In this document: piece after piece, positions 19,483 to 29,427 of the stretch
Numbering within the stretch: the stretch's first letter is position 1
Layout: every line of letters begins with the position of its first letter
Source: Acetobacter okinawensis JCM 25146
GTDB lineage: Bacteria > Pseudomonadota > Alphaproteobacteria > Acetobacterales > Acetobacteraceae
Length of the DNA: 64,000 nucleotides
Assembly (NCBI RefSeq): GCF_000613865.1
Contig: NZ_BAJU01000010.1
Span: forward strand, 1 to 64,000
Direction: 5' to 3'
Notes under the pieces: model-generated
What the model was told of the DNA's origin: nothing
The model's input: only the letters and a program-made list of their open reading frames with translations
The model's database searches: none
Translations under genes and position numbers: made by a program

Positions 19483-20484
19483 ATGACTATTCGATTACAG
19501 TACTGTGACCATTATAAAACAGAATGGGTCACACGCTTTGCCCCCAGCCCCACGGGGGCGTTGCATCTGGGCCATGTGGCATCCGCCCTGTTCGGCTGGA
19601 CCCTCGCCCAGCCTTCAGGGCAATGGCTGGTGCGGATGGAAGATATAGACCCCCAGCGTTGCAAACCTGCCTTTGCTGCCGCTATTTTGGATGATCTGGC
19701 ATGGCTGGGTCTGCTGCCCGATGGGCCGGTGCTTTACCAGTCTGCCCGCATGGTGGTCTATGGCCATGTGCTTGATAAGCTGGAACGCATGGGGGTGCTA
19801 TACCCCTGCTTTTGCACCAGATCGGACATTGCGCGTGAGAGTGCTGCCATGTTCTCCGCCCCGCATACCGCGCCCGATGGCTCGGTGCTCTACCCCGGCC
19901 GGTGCCGCACGCTTGGAGCCGCGGAGCGGGCGCGGCGGATGGAGGCGGGGCAGCCCTATGTGCTGCGGCTGGATATGGCGCGTGCCATGGCCCGTGCCAG
20001 AGAATGTACCATATCCCCCGTAGGTAGAAGTGGGGCGGATGATGGCGCGGGTGCCAGCGGGCAAGGGGCTGCCCGTGGGGCTGTAGCAGGCGCCACATGG
20101 CCGCTGACCTACCATGACCTGAATACTGGCCCGGTCCCCTGTCAGCCCGAACTGTTTGGAGATGTGGTGCTCGCCCGGCGCGACGTTCCCGCATCCTACC
20201 ACCTGTGCGTGACATGTGATGATGCCGCTCAGGGGGTTACACTGGTAACACGGGGGGAGGACCTGCGCCCTGCAACCAGTCTGCACCGGCTGTTGCAGAC
20301 CCTTATGGGCTGGCCAGCGCCGCATTATGCGTTCCACCCCCTGCTATGCAATGCGGAAGGCCGCCGCCTTGCCAAGCGCGATGGTGCCCTTGCCGTAAGT
20401 GCTATGCGCGAGAGTGGAATGAGTGCGGAGCAGGTGCGTAACAAGGCCATGTTTGCGGCCATGCCACAGGTGAGCGCACCATAG
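19483..20484 (+). CDS. gluQ: Glutamyl-Q tRNA(Asp) synthetase
   Basis: A 333-residue GluRS paralogue without the anticodon-binding domain. It attaches glutamate to queuosine in tRNA-Asp. Motifs: RFAPSPTGALHLGH (HIGH-class signature), the zinc cluster beginning YPCFCT with a downstream Cys in GRCR, and the KMSKS-equivalent RLAKRDGA. The 160 bases between it and the divergent HNH gene contain no recognisable gene. An insertion around residues 180-205 (GRSGADDGAGASGQGAARG) is low-complexity and looks like a variable loop. Confidence 0.92.
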   Translation: MTIRLQYCDHYKTEWVTRFAPSPTGALHLGHVASALFGWTLAQPSGQWLVRMEDIDPQRCKPAFAAAILDDLAWLGLLPDGPVLYQSARMVVYGHVLDKLERMGVLYPCFCTRSDIARESAAMFSAPHTAPDGSVLYPGRCRTLGAAERARRMEAGQPYVLRLDMARAMARARECTISPVGRSGADDGAGASGQGAARGAVAGATWPLTYHDLNTGPVPCQPELFGDVVLARRDVPASYHLCVTCDDAAQGVTLVTRGEDLRPATSLHRLLQTLMGWPAPHYAFHPLLCNAEGRRLAKRDGALAVSAMRESGMSAEQVRNKAMFAAMPQVSAP

Positions 20485-20695
20485 GCAACGCCAGCCCTGT
20501 GCCCATGACCTGCGTTTTTGCATGACAGGGAATGGGCCGGCGCAGAACAAAAAAAACAGAACAGGTGGAATCTCCGGTTCCGCCTTGGCCGGAAGAGGAT
20601 TACTGTGCGCGCCGTAGCAGTGTATCCGCGCCGCAGGATGGGCTTTTTGGCCTGCCCGGGTGGTGGGGGTGTTTGAATATTGTGTCGGAAAGTAA

Positions 20696-21904
<1,209 letters not shown>

Positions 21905-21907
21905 GCC

Positions 21908-23113
21908 ATGCCACGGAGTTTTGCACGCCGTCTGGACGGTCTGCCCGCCCCCGCAACCATAGAAATGGCACGGCGCGCCCGTGCTCTTCGGGCGGAAGGC
22001 AGGCCGGTTATCTCCCTCGCACTGGGGGAGCCGGATTTTGCTACGCCTCCCGCTGTGGTGGAGGCCGCGTATAAGGCCGCGCGGGACGGGCAGACCAAAT
22101 ACCCGCCCGTGGATGGCACGCCCGCGCTCAAGGCTGCCATTGCCCGCAAGTTCGTGCGTGAGAGCGGGCTGGAGTACACGCCTGAGCAGATCATGGTCTC
22201 CAACGGCGGCAAGCAGGTCATCTTCAACGCCTTTATGGCGACCCTGAACCCGGGGGATGAGGTGGTGGTGCCAACGCCCTACTGGGTCAGCTATCCCCTT
22301 ATTGCCCGCATGTTCGGGGCAACGCCGGTCTTTGCTCCATGCAGGGAGGAGGACGGGTTCCGGCTCCGGGCAGACGTGCTGGCGCAGGCGCTAACACCCC
22401 GCACACGCTGGGTTGTGCTGAATTTTCCCAACAACCCTACCGGAGCTATCTGCCCGGCCAAGGATATGGCGGAGATAGCCGAGGTTTTGCGCGCATACCC
22501 CGATGTCTGGATTTTGTCGGACGAGATCTATGAGCATCTGGTGTTTGATGGGGGGCGTTCTGCCTCCATCGCGGCTGTAGCGCCAGACCTCAAGGAGCGC
22601 ACCATTACGCTTAATGGTGTCTCCAAGGCCTATGCCATGACTGGCTGGCGTGTGGGGTTTGCCGGTGGTCCGGCGGACCTTATTGGTGCCATGCGGGGTG
22701 TGCAGGGGAATGCAACATCAGGTGTGTGCACCATTGCACAGGCCGCGGCTGCGGCTGCACTGGATGGACCGCCAGACCTTGTAGCCACAATGGTGGAGAC
22801 ATACAGCCGCAGGCGGAGTGCTGTGGTGGAGGCCCTGCGCGCGGTGCCGGGCCTGACCTGCGCCATGCCAGAGGGCGCGTTTTATGCCTATCCCGGTGTG
22901 GCGGCCTGTCTGGGGCGTACATCAGCAGGTGGGCAGCGGATAGAAACTGACCACGACTTTGCCACCGCCCTGCTGGAGGAGGAGTTCGTGGCGACTGTGC
23001 CAGGTTCCGCCTTTGGGCAGTCCCCTTACCTGCGTCTGTCCTGCGCAACATCGGATGATGTGCTGGCCGAGGCCTGCACGCGTATGGCGCGGTTTGTAAG
23101 CGGGTTAAAATAG
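21908..23113 (+). CDS. Class I/II pyridoxal-phosphate aminotransferase (tandem copy 2)
   Basis: A 401-residue paralogue of the preceding gene, with the same landmarks: LALGEPDFATPP, NFPNNPTGAICP, and the PLP lysine in [19 protein letters not shown]. The two genes are separated by three bases and must be co-transcribed. They have diverged throughout, so the duplication is not recent. Substrate-loop residues differ ([14 protein letters not shown] in copy 1 against YWVSYPLIARMFG here), which suggests different substrates. Confidence 0.9.
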   Translation: MPRSFARRLDGLPAPATIEMARRARALRAEGRPVISLALGEPDFATPPAVVEAAYKAARDGQTKYPPVDGTPALKAAIARKFVRESGLEYTPEQIMVSNGGKQVIFNAFMATLNPGDEVVVPTPYWVSYPLIARMFGATPVFAPCREEDGFRLRADVLAQALTPRTRWVVLNFPNNPTGAICPAKDMAEIAEVLRAYPDVWILSDEIYEHLVFDGGRSASIAAVAPDLKERTITLNGVSKAYAMTGWRVGFAGGPADLIGAMRGVQGNATSGVCTIAQAAAAAALDGPPDLVATMVETYSRRRSAVVEALRAVPGLTCAMPEGAFYAYPGVAACLGRTSAGGQRIETDHDFATALLEEEFVATVPGSAFGQSPYLRLSCATSDDVLAEACTRMARFVSGLK

Positions 23114-23159
23114 GGGTTTATATACTGGGAGCCATAACTATCTGATAAGCAGAGTTTTT

Positions 23160-23600
23160 ATGTTGTGCCGCCTCTTCGTGGAGATCATGAGGCGGTCCTT
23201 CATCAACTTGGACTTTATCGAAGCAAGTTATCAGGCTTACGACCTTTGTGAGGTCACCCAACTGATCAATACCTTTTTGGGTGCCTTCATTCATCCTTTT
23301 GAAAAATCGGCCAAAGGGAAGGAATTCATCAGGCACTTCAGAGAAAAACCCCCTCCGATACCCTTTGAATCTGAGGCGGCGGGGACTCTCAATTATCTAG
23401 AATTCATCTATTTTGTAAGACATGCCTTGGCTCATGGCGATGTGCATTACAACCCTAATAAGATCAAACAAATCGAATCAATTACTCTTTGGAATGCGAA
23501 GCACAAGGAAAAACCGATCAGGATTACCGTATCCATACAAGATATGAGATGTCTTTTATTTGATTTCAAAAAGTGCTTTGATCAGATTTATAAAATATAG
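23160..23600 (+). CDS. HEPN-domain protein, putative ribonuclease
   Basis: The 146-residue all-alpha protein contains FVRHALAHGD, which fits the HEPN catalytic motif R-x4-6-H (R87 and H92). HEPN proteins are typically metal-independent RNases of toxin-antitoxin and phage-defence systems. Base composition is clearly more AT-rich than the aminotransferase genes before it, which suggests transfer. The start at 23160 is the first ATG; 23187 (MRRSFINLDF) is an alternative. No nucleotidyltransferase (MNT) partner is adjacent. The structured RNA and small ORFs described below follow within 100 bases. Confidence 0.6.
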   Translation: MLCRLFVEIMRRSFINLDFIEASYQAYDLCEVTQLINTFLGAFIHPFEKSAKGKEFIRHFREKPPPIPFESEAAGTLNYLEFIYFVRHALAHGDVHYNPNKIKQIESITLWNAKHKEKPIRITVSIQDMRCLLFDFKKCFDQIYKI

Positions 23601-23695
23601 TCTGATTAAAACAAGAAAATGTATTTCAATGTTTTTTCGTAATCAGGAAAAACATTGCTGAAAAACCTGTTTTCCCATACGTTGGGAACCGGCGT

Positions 23696-23853
23696 GTCGT
23701 AGCGCCTTTTCACTCGAGGTCGCCCCCTATGTCGGGTGGCCTGCCTAATGCAACACCCGGCTTTCGAGCCAAGGCGGTGAATGGGGGCACTCATTCCATC
23801 GCCCAAGGGAAATAAGCAGGGCGTGCCTATACCTCGTGTGAACACGCTACGAC
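23696..23853 (+). ncRNA. Structured RNA, candidate C4-like antisense or attenuator RNA
   Basis: Five helices nest here. GTCGTAGCG (23696-23704) pairs with CGCTACGAC (23845-23853), and CACTCGAGGT (23711-23720) pairs with ACCTCGTGTG (23831-23840, one mismatch). CGCCC (23721-23725) pairs with GGGCG (23819-23823), and CGGGTG (23733-23738) with CACCCG (23754-23759). GGCGGTGAATG (23773-23783) pairs with CATTCCATCGCC (23792-23803, one bulge). The 3' arm is also complementary to 23895-23917, which overlaps the ribosome binding site of the next ORF. This is the logic of phage C4 antisense RNAs that repress translation of a short ORF before the antirepressor gene. A weak promoter-like TTGCTG (23655) with 17-base spacing lies upstream. 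Family identity is unproven. Confidence 0.55.
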
Positions 23854-23894
23854 CCGCCCGACGCCAGGGATGACGTTGATGCTTAATATTGCTC

Positions 23895-23929
23895 GTCGTA
23901 GGGCAAAAACACGAGGTCAATCAGTTATG
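23895..23929 (+). promoter_or_regulatory. Target site of the structured RNA overlapping a ribosome binding site
   Basis: ACACGAGGT (23909-23917) is the exact complement of ACCTCGTGT (23831-23839), and GTCGTAG (23895-23901) is the exact complement of CTACGAC (23847-23853). The same seven-base spacing applies on both sides. GAGG at 23913-23916 is a Shine-Dalgarno sequence ten bases before the ATG at 23927. Pairing would therefore mask translation initiation. Confidence 0.6.
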
Positions 23930-24007
23930 AGAGATTTTTTATTAAAAATATTACCTAAAATAGGTATCCTTCATAATAGAAAGGAACCTGTCTCCCGTTT
24001 TCAGTAG
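23927..24007 (+). CDS. 26-codon ORF, possible leader peptide
   Basis: ATG at 23927 opens a 26-residue basic, hydrophobic peptide (MRDFLLKILPKIGILHNRK and seven more residues). It ends with TAG at 24005-24007. The stop overlaps AGGTG, the Shine-Dalgarno of the next ORF, so translating this peptide would bring ribosomes to that start. The position between an RNA target site and a coupled gene resembles the short icd frame of phage P1, though no sequence similarity is claimed. It may act only through its translation. Confidence 0.45.
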   Translation: MRDFLLKILPKIGILHNRKEPVSRFQ

Positions 24008-24012
24008 GTGAT

Positions 24013-24219
24013 ATGGTTCGCGTCTATACCGGCTGGCCCAGAAACTACGATCTTGATTTCGTTGGAGAGATTGAGGATATTAGAACTGATATTGTTCCTG
24101 AAGATGAAGGACTTCCTTATCGGGAACAGCATCGGTTTGGGATCAAACTGCCCCATGCTGGAATATATTATTTCAGCGAAGCCGAAATAAAGAAAACACA
24201 TCACGCCAGACGGAAGTGA
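24013..24219 (+). CDS. Small uncharacterised protein
   Basis: The 68-residue protein MVRVYTGWPRNYDLDFVGEI... is acidic in the middle and basic at the C-terminus (EAEIKKTHHARRK). AGGTGAT precedes the ATG at suitable spacing, which supports real translation. No signal peptide or membrane segment is visible and no family is recognised. It follows the structured RNA and the 26-codon ORF and ends just before a 13-base-pair inverted repeat. It is thus the likely output gene of this small unit. Confidence 0.55.
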   Translation: MVRVYTGWPRNYDLDFVGEIEDIRTDIVPEDEGLPYREQHRFGIKLPHAGIYYFSEAEIKKTHHARRK

Positions 24220-24238
24220 ATTCCATCACATAAAGTTA

Positions 24239-24278
24239 AATGTGGTAGGTTGTGTTACGCAATATAACCTACCACATT
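24239..24278. terminator. 13-base perfect inverted repeat closing the islet
   Basis: AATGTGGTAGGTT (24239-24251) is perfectly complementary to AACCTACCACATT (24266-24278), with a 14-base loop. It follows the 68-codon gene and would terminate transcription or mark the islet boundary. No T tract follows. Confidence 0.55.
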
Positions 24279-24327
24279 GCAGAATAATTCAAGAAGCTGA
24301 ATGTAATTCAGGTTTTTTGTCGTTCTC

Positions 24328-25338
24328 TTGTTTTTCTGCGTATACCACTCCATAAAACAAGACCTCGCCAGAATACAAACAGGTCCGCCGCCGCCAGACA
24401 AGCCCGGACCGGGAGCACCAGACTTGCCTGACCAGTCCCTGCCTGCGCGGGAAAAAATAGCGTTCCGTACCTTCTCGCGCGAGGAATGGGCGCTGGTTAG
24501 CATTACCGTCCTGTGGGGTGTTACGTTTCTGGTCGTGCATACGGCCATGCGCTATACGGGGGCGATGTTTTTTGTAGGGCTACGTTTTACCACGGCGGCC
24601 CTGCTCTCCATGCTGTTGTTCCGCAGGTTGTTACTGGACCTGACCTTGCGTGAGATACGTGCGGGGGCCTGTGTGGGGGTGGCCATTTTTTTTGGCTATG
24701 CCCTGCAAACTGTTGGGCTGGGGAGTATTTCCAGCAGTCAGTCCGCTTTTATTACAGCTATGTATGTGCCTGTGGTGCCGTTTTTGCAGTGGTTTTTCTT
24801 CCGCAAACCGCCGCACCTTATGGTCTGGCTTGGGGTGCTGTTTGCTTTTTGTGGTCTGGTGCTGCTGACCGGGCCACAGGCCATAACCCATCTGCGCCTC
24901 CAGTTTGGTGAGGTCATTACCCTTGTCAGCACCATTGCCATTGCCATGGAGGTTGTGCTGATCAGCCGCTTTGCTTCCCCCGCCATCAATAGCTTTCGGG
25001 TCGCTATTGTGCAGTTGTTTGTGGCTGGGCTTCTGGCTTTTGCGGCCATGCCCGTCATGGGCGAGCATGTGCCAGCCTTTGCGTGGTGGTGGGCTGTGCC
25101 CGCTTTGGGTCTTGGGGTCATGAGTGCTGTGATCCAGCTGGTTATGAACTGGGCACAAAAAACGGTCTCGCCCACGCGGGCCACACTCATTTACGCGGGG
25201 GAGCCTGTGTGGGCGGGCCTTGTGGGGCATTTGGCAGGGGATGCCCTGCCTTTGCGCGCAGTGCTCGGTGGCGGCATGGTTATTCTGGGCGTGTTAACCA
25301 GTGAGGTGCGTTTGCCGCGCAAACGCGTGCGGGAGTGA
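24328..25338 (+). CDS. EamA/DMT-family transporter
   Basis: An inner-membrane protein with ten predicted hydrophobic segments from WALVSITVLWGVTFLVVH to AVLGGGMVILGVLTSEV. It contains two EamA repeats; the second ends in RATLIYAGEPVWAGLVGHLAG, the characteristic EamA C-terminal block. The family exports metabolites such as amino acids. The frame is open from 24328 (TTG), which gives 336 residues, but no Shine-Dalgarno precedes it. The Pro-rich first 50 residues (TGPPPPDKPGPGAP) are unusual, so the true start is uncertain. Confidence 0.82.
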   Translation: MFFCVYHSIKQDLARIQTGPPPPDKPGPGAPDLPDQSLPAREKIAFRTFSREEWALVSITVLWGVTFLVVHTAMRYTGAMFFVGLRFTTAALLSMLLFRRLLLDLTLREIRAGACVGVAIFFGYALQTVGLGSISSSQSAFITAMYVPVVPFLQWFFFRKPPHLMVWLGVLFAFCGLVLLTGPQAITHLRLQFGEVITLVSTIAIAMEVVLISRFASPAINSFRVAIVQLFVAGLLAFAAMPVMGEHVPAFAWWWAVPALGLGVMSAVIQLVMNWAQKTVSPTRATLIYAGEPVWAGLVGHLAGDALPLRAVLGGGMVILGVLTSEVRLPRKRVRE

Positions 25339-25415
25339 GCACTTGCTGCCCTGCCTGTTCTGGTAAGGCTGGGGCTGTTTGCAGGTGGCTTTGGGCCAGA
25401 GTATGTGGGGGACGG

Positions 25416-26452
25416 TTATTCGTGTAGGACGTTCAGCGTATAATGCCGTGCAAGGGCTGCTGAATCCTCCCCATCGGCCAGCATGCCCACAAGCTGGAGT
25501 TCATCGCAGTACTGGGCAATTTGCTCACGTAGGCCGTGCCCCAGAAGGGGGCGGATGACTGGCTCGTTACGCAACATATTGCGTGCGCTCGCAGCAGGCA
25601 GGTCTGCTGCATTATCGGCTATAAGGGTGGCGGCATCATCGCGGTGGGTGTTGACCCATAGGGCGGCATCGCGCAGGGCCAGCACTAGGGCGGTCGCCGC
25701 GGTGGGGTCGGCCTCGTGCGCTGTGTCTGCAACACCCAGAATAAGGCTGGTGCGCGCGGCGTAATGCCCCGTATCGCTCCCCACCAGTTCGTACAAAAGG
25801 TCGGGGTTGTTCTGGAGCAGGTCCATGCATCGGGGTCGTGGGTCACAACGGCGTCTATTTTCTGGTCATGGAGGGCCTGCTCAATCTGCTGGATAGGCAG
25901 GTCAATCCAGTTGATGTGGTTGAGCGCATCCATGCCTTTACGGCGCATCATGATACAGAAGAACAGCTTGTCGGCGGCATTCTGGTCGGGCACGGCAACA
26001 TTACGGCCCATGAGCTGGTCCAGCCGGGTAATGCCGCTGCTACGCCGGACCAGCAGGCGGCGGCTGCCCGACTGCACGCCCATGATCAGACGTGCAGGCA
26101 GGCCAGCATGCAGGCGTTGCAGCCAGGTCAGGGCCGGGGCCAGAGCATAGGCGGTTTTTTGCTGCACCAGAGCTTCCAGTGCATCCTGCCCATTATGAAT
26201 ATCGGGCAGGGGGTCCACGTCCAGATTGTACTGGGCAAAAAAACTCTTCTCCTGAGCAGCCGCGAGCACGGGCGACATCGCTGCTTCGGGCCATGCGATT
26301 TTGAGCTTGCGGTACACACCATCGGGCTGCTTGCGGGGCGTACGGGGGCGGGAGTGGTGCGTAAGCACGACCACGCCACCCATGGCGGCGCAACCTCCGG
26401 CCCCCCACAGCAGGGCACGGCGGGAGATGGGGGAGGGGGCAGGTGTGCTCAT
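25416..26452 (-). CDS. ABC transporter substrate-binding protein, SsuA/NMT1-like (frameshift)
   Basis: A protein of about 345 residues. The N-terminus is SRRALLWGAGGCAAMGGVVVL, a twin-Arg-like signal with an Ala/Gly core. The body matches periplasmic binding proteins of the nitrate/sulfonate/taurine group (LKIAWPEAAMSPVLAAAQEKSF, LDVDPLPDIHNGQDALEALV, GRNVAVPDQNAADKL). One base is missing near 25826 (GCCATGGAC read as GCATGGAC), which splits DAVVTHDPDAMDLLQ. No permease or ATPase gene is adjacent, so it may use a remote system. It is convergent with the EamA gene. Confidence 0.78.
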
Positions 26453-26527
26453 GCCTCTTACTTACACTGTGTTGGCCGGGGTGTCCCCGTTATGTGGGGA
26501 GAAAATGAAAAAATCCCAATCACTGTG

Positions 26528-26991
26528 TCAGGGCGTAAAAGAGGGGTGTTCCGTGTGGCCCGTGTTCTGTCTGATGCGTGTGGACAGGATGATGGATGAC
26601 TGTGTGCGCTGCACGCCATCCAATGCACCAATGCTGTCTATGATCGTGTTCAGCATTTCCATATTGGGGGCGGCGATAAGGGCGATCATGTCCATTTTTC
26701 CGCTCACGGCATAAAGTTCGAGCACGCCGCGTTGCTGCCTGAGCTGGTTTTCTACTGCAGCGTATGTGTGCGGGCTGGCGGCAATCATGACATGCGCACG
26801 GATGGAGAGGTCGGCATCGGGGGCGAGTGTTACGGTGTAGCCTGAATAATGCCTCTGCGTTCCAGCCGTTCAATGCGGCTTTGCACGGTGGTACGGGACA
26901 GGCCCAGTTTTTTGGACAGGGCAACGGTGCTTATGCGTGCGTTGGTACTTAAAAGCGCCAAAAGGGCACGGTCTGTTTCATCCAGTTTCAT
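26528..26991 (-). CDS. Lrp/AsnC-family transcriptional regulator (frameshift)
   Basis: About 154 residues after repair. The N-terminal helix-turn-helix (MKLDETDRALLALLSTNARI, then VALSKKLGLSRTTVQSRIER) runs from ATG 26991. The C-terminal RAM ligand domain (MIAASPHTYAAVENQL, SGKMDMIALIAAPNMEMLN) is one base out of frame. A G is missing near 26841 (CAGGGCTAC read as CAGGCTAC), which breaks the conserved GIIQGYTV. Lrp-type regulators respond to amino acids. The gene is divergent from the aminotransferase that opens the amino-acid locus, so local control is plausible. Confidence 0.85.
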
Positions 26992-27434
26992 AATGCCGAC
27001 CAACATTGCAATCTGCCGAAATTAAACTGTTTTCAGTGGCAATCTGTCAATTGATTCTGACGCTCAATTCATTTCTAATGAATAACGAAATATCATGATG
27101 TGCATATAAGTGATATGTTTATAGTATTTGTTGTTTTATTTTAGAATTTACATATCTGTTTTAGGTATTTCTATATCATGAAGGCCCGCTGTTCAGGCTC
27201 GTTTGGTGGTGTGCATCGTGCTGTTTCTGCTAATGGCAGGCATGAGGATGTGATGAAATTTCATGAAACCAGAAAAGATTTAAACCATTTTTTTGCACGC
27301 AGCGCTGTTTTTTATGTTTTGGTCAAAAAATGGAATAGTTTCATCTCCAAATTTACAAAAATGACTAAAGACGGAAGCCTCTTGTTGCATGTTAACGTTG
27401 CGGAACGAAATCCTGGAGCAAGGGTGTTTAAGAC
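26992..27434. other. 443-base AT-rich gap between Lrp and the aminotransferase
   Basis: No convincing gene is seen. The left half is strongly AT-rich (runs such as TTTGTTGTTTTATTTTAG) and probably carries the divergent promoters and Lrp sites. An ORF of 86 codons starting at 27178 overlaps the next ATG (ATGA). It has no clear Shine-Dalgarno and its composition looks random, so I do not call it. Confidence 0.5.
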
Positions 27435-28662
27435 ATGATGCAATGGTCTGAGTTCTCACGTTCAGAAAAACTCGATGGAATTAATGTTTCGGAAATCATT
27501 CGCATTGGTATTGAGGCGAATAAACTGGTTGCCAACGGGCAGGACATTATTTTCCTCAATGCCGGGGAACCAGACTTTCCAACGCCCGATAATGTAAAAA
27601 TGGCTGGTATAAAAGCCATTATTGATAACCAGACACGTTACACGGCACTCGATGGCATTCCCGCGTTAAAAGAGGCCATACGGCAGAAATTCCTGCGTGA
27701 AAACAATCTGGACTACAAAATATCCGAGATCAGCGTTGGGCCCGGTGCCAAGCAGTTACTGTTCAATGTGTTCATGGCCACCTTGAACCAAGGGGACGAG
27801 GTTGTCGTGCCCATGCCATGCTGGACCAGCTATTTTGATATTATCCGGATTGCCGGTGGTGTACCGGTAGCAGTGCAGTGCAGCGTTGAGGAAGGGTTCC
27901 GCATGACTGCGGAGCAGCTCCGTGCGGCTATAACCCCCAAAACCCGCTGGTTGCTCCTGAACTCCCCCTCCAACCCTACGGGCACGGTGTATGGCAAGGA
28001 TCATCTGGAAGCGCTGGGGGATGTTCTGCGGCAGAACCCGCATGTCGGTATCGTGTCTGACGATATTTATGAACATATTACGTATGGTGGCACACCTTTT
28101 GTCAGCATGGCGCATGCCTGCCCGGACCTGAAGCCGCGTGTGGTTACGGTCAATGGTGTGTCCAAGGCGTATTCCATGACCGGCTGGCGCATTGGCTATG
28201 CCGGGGCCTCGGCCGAGATTGTGGCCGCCATGGCGGTTGTGCAAAGCCAGAGTTCCTCCAACCCCTGCTCAATCAGTCAGGTGGCGGCGGTGGAGGCACT
28301 GAACGGCACGCAGGACAATATTGCCGTACGGCGGGATGTGTTCCAGCGCAGGCGTGACCTGAGTGTAGCCGCGCTGAATGATATTCCGGGTATCTCCTGC
28401 CGTGCGCCCGAAGGGGCATTTTACGCTTTTGCCGATATTCGTGAGCTGGTTGCCAACCCGGAGGTTATTAAAAAACAGGTCCGGAATGACAAGGAACTTT
28501 GCCATTACTTCCTGCACACGTGTGGGGTGGCGGTTGTGCCGGGCTCCTGCTTTGGGGGGAGGGGTTCATCCGGCTCTCCTATGCAACATCGGACAAGGCT
28601 TTGGTGCTGCATTCGATCGTATGAAAAACGGTGTGCTGCGCCTTATTGGTCATCAGGAATAG
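27435..28662 (+). CDS. Class I/II aminotransferase, third paralogue (two C-terminal frameshifts)
   Basis: About 409 residues after repair. It has FLNAGEPDFPTPDN, NSPSNPTGTVYG and the PLP lysine in NGVSKAYSMTGWRIGYAG, the same family as the tandem pair at 20.7-23.1 kb. The C-terminal block should read CFGAEGFIRLSYATSDKALVL then AFDRMKNGVLRLIGHQE. Single bases are missing near 28558 (in a G run) and near 28608, and the true stop is at 28660-28662. It heads a row of amino-acid genes and is followed after ten bases by the racemase-family gene. The substrate is unknown. Confidence 0.85.
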
Positions 28663-28672
28663 GATAAAAGTC

Positions 28673-29404
28673 ATGTATGGTACTGCAAAAGGCGGATATT
28701 CCCTGTACGGTGTGCCCTTGGGTGTGCTGATGCTTGAGGCCAAATTCCCCCGTATTGAAGGATATGGGCAATGCAACAACATGGCCGTTCCCGGTCCAGC
28801 TCTGTATTGTGGATGGGGTTACCCCGGAACATATTGTTATGGGTAATCCGCTGGATTATCTGGACCAGTTTATCCGCGAAGGCCAGCGGCTGATCCGGCT
28901 TGGGGTTTCCGCCATTACCACCAACTGTGGTTTTCTGGCGCTGTTGCAGCCCCAGTTGGCGGCAGCACTCAAGGTGCCTGTTCTGGCCTCCTCCCTTGTT
29001 CAGATCCCGCTTGTGCAGACAACTCTGCCACCGGGCAAACGCGTGGGTATTGTTACTGTGTGCGCCAGCACCTTACGGCGGCACATTTGAGCGCCGTTGG
29101 CGCACCAGTCGATACGCCCATTGCCGGAACCGAGAATGGTGAAGAGTTTTTCCGTATTCTTATCCGTGCGGAAAGTGATTCAATGGACGTGGACAAGGCC
29201 GAGCAGGATGTGGTGAATGCCGCGCTGCAACTGGTCAAGGACAACCCCGATGTGGGTGCCATTGTGCTTGAATGCACCAATATGCCCCCGTACGCCGCAG
29301 CCGTGGCGCAGGCAACCGGGCTGCCCGTTTACGATATTTATACGGCTGTAAGCTGGTTTATGTCGGGCCTGCGGCCACGCCGCTTTCTGGCACAGCACGG
29401 CTGA
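28673..29404 (+). CDS. Aspartate/glutamate racemase family protein (two frameshifts)
   Basis: About 244 residues after repair. It begins MYGTAKGGYSLYGVPLGVLM and contains GNATTWPFPV, TTNCGFLALLQPQL (first catalytic Cys region) and VGAIVLECTNMPPYA (second Cys region). Two Cys in such contexts are the hallmark of cofactor-independent amino-acid racemases, hydantoin racemases and maleate isomerases. Two bases are lost near 28757 and one near 29077 (ACCCTTACG read as ACCTTACG). It may interconvert enantiomers of the substrate imported by the neighbouring ABC system; the actual reaction is not known. Confidence 0.78.
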
Positions 29405-29427
29405 TCAAAAGTCTGGGGGAGATCACA

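Noticed and set aside
23606-23920. 104-codon minus-strand ORF across the structured RNA
   Set aside because: The base pairing and the downstream complementary target explain the region better, and the ORF has no start signal or domain.
27178-27438. 86-codon ORF overlapping the third aminotransferase start
   Set aside because: No clear Shine-Dalgarno sequence, no family resemblance and unusual composition. The ATGA overlap alone is weak support.
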